From positions 8,749,501-8,813,500 of the forward strand of contig OZ022498.1 in assembly GCA_963989385.1 (NCBI GenBank): a DNA stretch of 64,000 bases, written 5' to 3'. This DNA comes from Ctena decussata (taxonomy: Eukaryota; Mollusca; Bivalvia; Lucinida; Lucinidae). The translations under genes were made by a program, and so were the position numbers. Positions 57,190 to 64,000 of this stretch are shown here, piece by piece; the first letter of the stretch is position 1; the number at the start of each line of letters is the position of its first letter. The notes under the pieces are model-generated. The model was not told where the DNA came from, ran no database searches, and was given only the letters and a program-made list of their open reading frames with translations.

Positions 57190-58395
57190 CTATGAGCTAT
57201 ATCCTAACCTATCCCACTTAGACCCTATCTTTGCTTGGTGAAAACTGTGTGACTCTTCTTGTAATATCCCTTCGGGCACTATGCCTAACCTGCATTGAAC
57301 CAACGTCGATTCGACATCATGACGTCGAATCGTCTTCGGTTCAAAGCTGATCAAACCCCACACTGTAAAAAAATCCGTAGTTTTTACGGTAGAATAACTG
57401 GCAACCAGCTGCCAGTCCATTTCCCGTTATTTTTATGGTCGCCCGTAAAAATTACAGGAATCATCAAGCAGAGAAGGATAGAATAAAACAAATGTTGTTT
57501 TGGTCATAAAGCCCTTGAATTCTATAAAGGTGTTTTGGGGTGCTGACAGTTAACAAAACACTACCGAATCGTGATTTTTAAAAATGTTCTACAGGCAAAC
57601 GCCCGTAAAAATAACGGTAATTTAACTGGCAGCCAGCTTCCATGTATTTTACCGTAAAATCTACAATTTTTTTAACAGTGCATGTGCCCGACGGGTTATT
57701 TGTAAGGTAACTTAATTCGTTGCGACCCCTAAACTACATATAAGGCACATCTGTCATGCGAATTGGAGAGAACTGCGTGACTCTTCTTGTAATATCCCTT
57801 CGAGCACTATGCTTAGCCAGCATCGGACCAACGTCGATTCGATATCATGACGTCGAATCGACGTTGGTGCAAAGCTGATCAAGCCCCATGTGCCGGACGG
57901 GTTATTTCTAAGGTAACTTAATTCGTTGCGAGCCCTAAACTACATATAACGCACATCTGTCATGCGAATTGGAGAGAACTGTGTGACTCTTCTTGTAATA
58001 TCCCTTCGGGCACTATGTTTAGCCAGCATTGAACCAACGTCGATTCGATATCATGACGTCGAACCGACGCTGGTTCAAAGCTGATCAAACCCCCATGTGC
58101 CCGACGGGATATTTATAAGGTAACTTAACTCGTTGCGAGCCCTAAACTACATATAAGGCACATCTGTTATGCAAATTGAAGAGAACTGTGTGACGCTTCT
58201 TCTTGTAATATCCCTTCGGGCACTATGCTTAGCCAGCATTGAACCAACGCCGATTCGATATCATGACGCCGAATCGACGTTGGCTCAAAGCTGATCAAGC
58301 CCCATGTGCCCGAAGGGATATTTGAAAGGTAACTTAATTCGTTGCGAGCCCTAAACTACATATAACGCATATTTGTCATGCAAAACACCCAAAGT
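57190..58395 (+). repeat. About 205-bp tandem repeat with internal ACGTCGATTCGA palindrome
   Basis: About five units, each with cttcttgtaatatcccttcg, ccaacgtcgattcgatatca, tgacgtcgaatcgacgttgg and ggtaacttaattcgttgcga. The first full unit is interrupted by family E copy 2. Confidence 0.82.
57361..57680. mobile_element. 320-bp foldback MITE family E, copy 2 (2-bp TSD ca), inside the tandem repeat
   Basis: The ends are cactgtaaaaaaatccgtag and tctacaatttttttaacagtg. It splits ccccatgtgcccgac, which is intact in the units at about 57881, 58091 and 58303. Comparison gives exact edges and a duplicated ca. It is the same length as copy 1. Confidence 0.88.
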
Positions 58396-58543
58396 GGCTA
58401 TGTGAAAAAGCAAACACCAGTTTGAGTACCTAAACAAACAAAACAGTTTTGTGTCTACACTGAAAACACATATTTGAAGGAAAAAAGAGAAAATAAACCT
58501 TACGTAAATATATGGCAGCAGAGGGACATCAGCTGCTGCCTAA

Positions 58544-58548
<5 letters not shown>

Positions 58549-58634
<86 letters not shown>
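58549..58634. repeat. (TA)43 microsatellite
   Basis: An uninterrupted TA run, 86 bases. Confidence 0.97.
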
Positions 58635-58638
<4 letters not shown>

Positions 58639-59389
58639 CCGTTGATGCTGACAATGGCTTTCTGAACAATCCTAACGACCTTGCATATTCAAGGATTCTG
58701 TTGTGTTTATTTCTCTGTTTATACCAGTATACGATGGTCTTGCATGCTCTTAGTATTAGTCCTCAAACACATACATTGAGATGACACTAGAAGCTCTAAA
58801 TGCAGGAAAAAATAATTGTAATTAAATAAATAAACTTGAAAAATTAACTTCTGAAAATTAACTTTGACCTTGTCTTTTTTTTCAAACATCTTGCTGATCT
58901 TACCCAACAAATAGAGCCAAACTAAAAACAGGGGATAAATGAGCAATAAAAAGGCAAATAAGAAGAGAGGGAAAAAGAGAAAAGAGTGGCCAAGATCTGT
59001 AGGAAAATTAAAAAAACGATGAGAAAAAATAAATGTCATGTTGAATAGCTAATTATAGTATCTTCTGCGGGAGTCTCAGCTGAAGTTGCGGACCTGGTGT
59101 TGTCTCAGAGGCAGCAGCAGTTGTTTCTTTCTGTACAGCTGCAGTTGATAGTTGATGCCAGGGGTACTATTGACCTACCTTAAATTTACTTGCAAGCTGA
59201 GCGAAAACGGATTTGCGATCTAACGGTATTGTGAGACAACTTTATCATGTTTTTTTATGATACGTTTTCTGTAATAAGTACTTTAACTCCGAAATTCAAC
59301 GCTGTTTAAGATGTTAATGGTCACATTTAACTCTGAGTTTATTTCATTTATAATAATTAATAACATTAAATAATACGCGGACTCTCAAA
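58635..59389. other. No gene seen
   Basis: It has one small cag-rich patch at 59100-59150 related to the arrays. The minus-strand frame at 58719-59039 is A/T-driven. Confidence 0.45.
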
Positions 59390-60350
59390 CACTGTACACG
59401 TATCCTAGTGATAATTCGAATTATGAACATCAATATTTTTATAGATATCCATAATTCGAATTATCGATATCCATAATTCGAACTCAGGATATCCGAAAAT
59501 CATAATTATTTGTATCATGGATATCACAAATCCGATTTTTGGATATTCATAATTTGATTTATGGATGGTCATAAATCGAATTATGGATATCGGATATCAC
59601 TTATTACTACTGGATATCAATAAATCAAATAGGTGATACCAATGTCGAATTAGTGATATCCATTAATCATTAAGATTATTAGATATCCATAATTCAAATA
59701 TTAAGCAAAATCCATAATTCGGGTTACGGATATCAATATTTGGGCCCGTTTATGTATAACACTAATTAGAATTATGGATATCAGATATTCTTCGTTACAA
59801 ATAATAAGTTTAAATAACGACTGCTCTGCGATTATTTATGGATATTTACTATTCAAATTATGGATATCAATTATTCAGCCCGATTTCTTGATATAACTTA
59901 TTCAAAATATGGATATCCCTACTTCGAATTACATATATGAGCCGCGACACGGAAAAACCAACAATCTGGTTGTGCACCCAGCGCAGACTCAGATCAGCCT
60001 GGGCATCCGCCCAGTCTGATCAGAGTCTTCGCTGTCCGCATGGAGGTAGCTAAGACATTAAGCTACCCTTTGGGCACTAAACGAAGAGTCTGATCAAACT
60101 TGGCGAAAGCCCAGGCTGATCTGAATCTGCACTGGGTGCACAACCACATTTTTGGTTTTCTCGTGTCGCGGCTCATATGTATTTCCATAATACTGCCCAT
60201 AGCTATCAATAACTCTAATTATGGCTATCCATAAATCGAATTAGTGATATCATAATTCGAATTGGTGATATCCATAAAATCGGATATTTGACATCCATAA
60301 TTCGAAGTTGTGATATCCATTCTTTGAATAAGTGATATCAATACATGGGC
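59390..60350. repeat. GATATC/ATTCGAAT palindromic repeat, block 2, with nested family B
   Basis: Repeated tatggatatc, gatatccataattcgaatt and variants are present. Family B occupies 59939-60174. Confidence 0.72.
59939..60174. mobile_element. Foldback MITE family B, copy 9 (4-bp TSD atat)
   Basis: It runs from gagccgcgacacggaaaaac to ttctcgtgtcgcggctc, flanked by atat at 59935-59938 and 60175-60178. Confidence 0.88.
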
Positions 60351-60912
60351 TGACCAAGACCTGACAAATGTAACAATTTTCTACTTGCTCACTGCGCACT
60401 GGGAAAGCAAATACTTTTATTTGACCAGCAAAATTTCTTGCTTCTCCAGAATTATTGTCGTAACACAAATTTCCGATGAAATCTACGAGACAGGGCTGAG
60501 ATATATGATAAACTTTATTTTTCAGCATTTTTTACATGTATCAACCAAATAAAAGAGTGCTGAAAATGTCTCCTTCCCCACCCCAACCTGCATTCGCACT
60601 GCTAATTTTTTTCATCTCTCGTAACGATGTACCCGAAGTGGCTCAGCGGTTTCCATCTGTTGGATTTTATTGTATGTGTATTTCAATTCTCGTAACGACA
60701 TTGGATTTTATGTACTGTTCTGTTTCAGTTCTTCTAACGACGTTCGCCAAGTGCGTACGTAACTATAGTTGCACACCCCTGGCGCCGAGTGTTCGTCCAA
60801 GTCCTATGTGTATTGTTTTGTTCCCTTCTCTTCTCCTAACGACGTTCCCCATGTGGTCAGCGATACGTAACTATATGACTATAGTTGCACACAGCCGTCC
60901 AAATTTATATTT
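60351..60912. other. No gene seen; local duplication at 60725-60895
   Basis: ctaacgacgttcgccaagtg ... gtacgtaactatagttgcac recurs as ctaacgacgttccccatgtg ... tatgactatagttgcacac about 110 bases later. The frame starting at 60536 has no family resemblance. Confidence 0.5.
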
Positions 60913-61222
60913 TGTAATCGACCCTATTAGCGCACGTGACCCAATAAGCGCAGATCATGGGAAGTTCTGAGGCATATGATTTTTAGCGCACATATTTTTA
61001 CTGGTTTATATCTTTAATTGCTTGTTACAAGTGCTGAAAACACTATAAATCTTAGTTTTCACTTACAAAGCATCTCCATCCTGCATGACTATATGCAGCT
61101 TTTCTCTAGTAATTCAGTTTACTTCTATATATAATAATTCTTTGAAATGTGCGTTTATTAGGAAGAGTCTACTGAAAGTATTAAATGTTTAGCGCAAGCG
61201 CACTAAACGGGTCGAATACGGT
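60913..61222. mobile_element. Foldback element, TCGACCC-TTAG-GCGC ends
   Basis: ttgtaatcgaccctattagc and gcac pair with gcgcactaaacgggtcgaat and acgg. A gcgcaca/tgtgcg pair continues inward (60992 and 61151). There is no ORF. Confidence 0.62.
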
Positions 61223-61735
61223 ACATGATGATGATGATCCGATTTTTAAGGTGACCAGGCACCCGAGGCGCATGGAGGTACGGTACACCTTTATTTTTTT
61301 ACTTATAATTTAGAAGCTTATTATATTTTGTTGGTATGTAAGGGAAGCAAACTATTCCAATTCAGTCTCTTATATGTACCATGTTTTAATCTTTGCCAAG
61401 GAAATAGATTTATTTTTTTGTTTGTATTTTTTTTTAATTTATTTTTGTAGCTATTCCATTCTAGCATTTATTATTCTCGCAAAGGAAATAAGTTGACATG
61501 TCTGTAAACTATATATAGGCACAAGGGAGAAGATCCTATTATTGTATAACTGCAACTACAGTTATTCATCTTTTTGCGCATAGACAAACACAGACGTTAT
61601 TATTATTATTATTATTATTATCATCATTTGTCATTATTATTTTGGGCTTTACAGCCCTTACAAGAACACTTACCTATATCGAGCCGATCGTTCCTAGAAA
61701 GTGGGCTAAAACCAAACTTACTGGGGTAAAACGTC
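61223..61735. other. No gene seen; (ATT)n at 61597-61620
   Basis: Microsatellite followed by ttgggctttacagccc, a short hairpin; otherwise plain A/T-rich DNA. Confidence 0.5.
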
Positions 61736-61811
61736 AATAGCTGCTGCGAGGCTATCAGCAGCTGCTGCTGAGGCTAGCAGCGGCAGCTCGTGATTTGGAT
61801 GTTACTGGATA

Positions 61812-63087
61812 CGAGAGCGAGTCAATAAGTAACTAGCCTAACCTATTTCCGATTGACCGTGATCGTCACGAATTTCATGCCTTGTTTCAATACATGTTTT
61901 ATACATGGAGGCAAAATTGCACACGTATCGAGTCATTCTTTAATAAAATATTGCATGTCAAACATGGCTAGTGATGCAAAGGCATGCTTTTCATCTAAAG
62001 TTGAGTACCGTGCTGTAATTCGGTACTTGTATTTAAAAGGTAAAACAGGACAGGAAATACACGGCGAGTTAGCTGATGTTTATGGGTCTTCTGCACCATC
62101 GTATGCTCAGGTTTATCTCTGGGTAGGGTAATTCAAACGCGGTAGAACGTCTTAAGAAGATGAAGCCAGGTCTGTACGCCCACTGGATGCACCCGACGAA
62201 GAAATGTGTAACAAAGTTCGGGACCTGGTATACTCTGATAGGCGAATTCAGGTGGAAGAAATAGCAAAGGCATTAGGCATTTCACATGGTAGCGTTTCAA
62301 CAATCTTACATGATTGTTTAGGTATGCGCAAGCTAACAGCCCGTTGGGTCCCTAAATTCTTTAGCGATGAGCAAATGGCAACCAGAGCATCAGTATGTAG
62401 CGCCTTGTTGAAGCGTTTTAGGTCAAAAGGTGATTTTCTTTTGCGTCTGGTGACTGTAGATGAGACTTGGGTTCATTATTATGAGCCGGGGAATAAAGCT
62501 CAGAGTCGTCAGTGGGTAGGGCCTGGGTCCCCGAGGCCAAAGAAGTTCAAGACGCAACCATCTGCTGGCAAGGTGATGGCCACAGTATTTTGGGACGCAA
62601 AAGGCGTTATTATGTTGGACGTTTTACCCAAGAGAAGTACAATAACTGGAGTGTACTATGCAAACTTGCTAGACCAGCTGAGAACCGCCATCCGTGAAAA
62701 ACGCCGAGGTAAACTCTCTAAAGGTGTTGAGCTGCAATAGGACAACGCGAGAGTCCACACTTGCAAAGTTGCAATGGATGCTGTAGAGCGAAACGGGTAT
62801 GAATTAATACCACATCCTGCCTATTCGCCTGACCTAGCTCCTAGCAACTTCTTCCTATTCCCAAACTTGAAAAAGGATATCCGTGGACGTCATTTCCGGT
62901 CTTACGAAGAAGTCGTGACGGCAGTTGAGGAGTGGGTCAATGGAAAGGACCCAGACTTTTTCAGTTCTGGGCTGATGGCACTTGAACACCGTTGGTCTTA
63001 GTGCACGAGAGGGCAATGACATCGCAATAGAAGAGGTGGATCTCAACCGGAAATAAGTTTGGCTGGTTACTCATTGACTCGCCCTCG
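61812..63087 (+). mobile_element. Complete mariner transposon, 1276 bp
   Basis: 27-bp terminal inverted repeats: the left starts cgagagcgagtcaataagta (61812-61838), and the right is 63061-63087. They differ at three positions. TA flanks both ends (61810-61811, 63088-63089). Length, TA site and transposase match the mariner family of the IS630/Tc1/mariner superfamily. It inserted 12 bases beyond the right member of the 24-bp inverted repeat. Confidence 0.92.
61964..63056 (+). pseudogene. Mariner transposase (four in-frame stops, third catalytic Asp to Asn)
   Basis: It starts at ATG 61964 (MASDAKACFSSKVEYRAVIR) with a helix-turn-helix region, then a second one (IAKALGISHGSVSTILHDCL). VDETWVHYYEPGNKAQSRQW holds the first catalytic Asp (62459-62461). 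DNARVHT holds the second (62741-62743). YSPDLAPSNFFLF holds Asn (62846-62848) exactly 35 codons on, where mariners have Asp. Stops interrupt the same frame at 62129, 62153, 62738 and 62999. The last residues to TAA 63054-63056 (EGNDIAIEEVDLNRK) are in another frame, so one small indel lies near 63005. It cannot make an active enzyme. Confidence 0.92.
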
Positions 63088-63112
63088 TATGAGTCGGAAT
63101 GACGGATGACGA

Positions 63113-63206
63113 TTCTGGTTTGGAATCGTCATCCGACACAATAAAACCAAGGTATTTACATACATGTACTTTGGTTTTATTGTCAGACAAAGATTCCAAA
63201 CCAGAA
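63113..63206. repeat. Nested palindrome beside mariner
   Basis: ttctggtttggaatc (63113-63127) pairs with gattccaaaccagaa (63192-63206). Inside, acaataaaaccaa pairs with ttggttttattgt (63138-63150 and 63171-63183). It is probably a small foldback element. Confidence 0.65.
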
Positions 63207-63372
63207 GTCCTGCCTCGTATTGCATAAGAAATCCCTTCGTCCAGGACTACAACCACTACAGAAAGAAAGGAACATAGCGCATGGTACAAGTTGAAATTGT
63301 TCTACATCTTCAAGGCCCCTTGTCATTTAAAAAATATCCCTTACGTTAGTGAGACAGAGATCTGGGTTCGAG

Positions 63373-63467
63373 GTTATAAAACTTGTGGCTGCTTCCGAGC
63401 ATGTGCTCGGAAGCAGCCAATCAGTGTGCTTTATTTTGAGTTTGAGAATGTAGTGAAGTTTTATAAC
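63373..63467. mobile_element. Foldback element, GTTATAAAACTT ends, short form
   Basis: gttataaaacttgtggctgc then cgagcatgtgctcgg and ctttattttgagtttgagaa, ending gaagttttataac. It is the copy of 45071-45200 with part of its left arm deleted. Confidence 0.72.
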
Positions 63468-63473
63468 CTCTGT

Positions 63474-64000
63474 GCCAGGACTCACAAACCGCAGCCAACC
63501 CACGACACTAAGAGAAAGGGAAAAATAGGACAAACACAAACGCACAAACAAACAAATGCACGAGAAGCAGAAAAAACAGTCCTCTCTTCCCCAAGCATGC
63601 TAAAACAAACACAAAAAACGAGAACGAAGAGCAAAAGAAGACTTTAACACATAAAGCGCCTCATGGCATGGTATATACCACAAAAAGCAACATAGAATTA
63701 AGAATAACATCGGGACTGCCGCCAATAGAAAGGCCAGCAGCATAGACTACGAAATGGAAGGAGGGACAGACGGGGACTTTGCATAGTTCCAGAGGGCATC
63801 TGACATGATGATGCCCCTATGCCGAGCAACGTTACTGAAAAAAAAAATGAAATTGCAGCGACATGATGTTTGGTGTTTATATTGTGTTTCCATTACATCT
63901 TTTACAACCGTTTTTAAACAAGAATTCTCCCCAAAAATGGTGAACTTTTCAGCATAGCCATTTTAAGAATGAAATTTTGCAGTACGTTTTAAACCGTAGG
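63474..64000. other. No gene seen
   Basis: A-rich sequence. The frame that runs to 63647 is Lys/Thr-rich chance coding. Confidence 0.45.

Larger units (their letters stand above)
47763..61799. repeat. 24-bp perfect inverted repeat pair enclosing 14 kb
   Basis: The left copy starts tccaaatcacgagctgccgc at 47763. Its exact reverse complement ends at 61799. Both continue inward into related CAGCAGCTGCTG-type sequence (to about 47850 and from about 61738). No matching direct duplication is seen just outside (ggg versus tgt). Inside lie the arrays at 51-56.5 kb and paired GATATC-repeat blocks. It could be the termini of one large non-autonomous element or two unrelated copies in opposite orientation. 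Confidence 0.5.

Noticed and set aside
60536..60970. 144-codon plus-strand frame as a gene
   Set aside because: It spans a local duplication and part of a foldback element and shows no recognisable domain.
47763..61799. A Maverick/Polinton or viral insertion between the 24-bp inverted repeats
   Set aside because: No polymerase, integrase, ATPase or capsid-like frame was found in the interval; only repeats.
62204..62740. Intact transposase gene of 178 codons
   Set aside because: It is an internal piece of a longer mariner frame with stops on both sides and with one catalytic residue replaced.

Overview
The window is AT-rich eukaryotic nuclear DNA from an invertebrate, most likely a bivalve mollusc. 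I base this on a spliced animal receptor tyrosine kinase gene with GT-AG introns, a tRNA-derived SINE, a LINE, a mariner, and very dense foldback MITEs and (CCGT)n-headed tandem-array elements of a kind common in bivalve genomes. The species cannot be fixed from sequence alone. There is no operon, CRISPR, phage or other prokaryotic feature.

Region 1 (1-13.5 kb) holds the 3' half of a discoidin domain receptor (DDR) gene on the plus strand. Seven coding exons (705-1016, 1708-1806, 3146-3309, 5219-5478, 10827-11024, 12137-12371, 13114-13446) join in phase to 532 codons plus a stop. They encode a transmembrane segment, a tyrosine-rich juxtamembrane region and a complete tyrosine kinase domain. 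The extracellular discoidin exons must lie upstream of base 1. Every intron longer than about 1 kb carries foldback elements or tandem arrays; the fourth intron (5.3 kb) holds nested elements.

Region 2 (13.5-33.5 kb) has no host gene that I can support. It contains a SINE, repeated copies of four foldback families (called A, B, C and D here), a 5.5 kb cluster of tandem-array elements (17.96-23.43 kb), a diverged minisatellite (26.2-27.3 kb) and a duplicated 0.9 kb dispersed repeat.

Region 3 (33.5-39.4 kb) is a L1/Tx1-type LINE on the minus strand. It is bounded by a 15-bp target-site duplication, and its single long ORF2 runs from endonuclease through reverse transcriptase to a zinc knuckle. 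It is damaged by an N-terminal frameshift and by an Asp-to-Glu change in RT motif A.

Region 4 (39.4-47.7 kb) is more foldback elements, including three different ones lying almost end to end.

Region 5 (47.7-61.8 kb) is bounded by a perfect 24-bp inverted repeat. It holds CAGCAGCTG-rich arrays (51-56.5 kb), two 320-bp MITEs, a roughly 205-bp tandem repeat, a (TA)43 tract and two blocks of a GATATC/ATTCGAAT palindromic repeat.

Region 6 (61.8-64 kb) has a complete but dead mariner transposon and two short foldback elements.

The window is therefore one host gene embedded in a record of transposition. The most informative material is insertion-site evidence: 7-bp, 4-bp and 2-bp duplications that define three foldback families, and a tandem repeat that supplies an unoccupied site for one of them.
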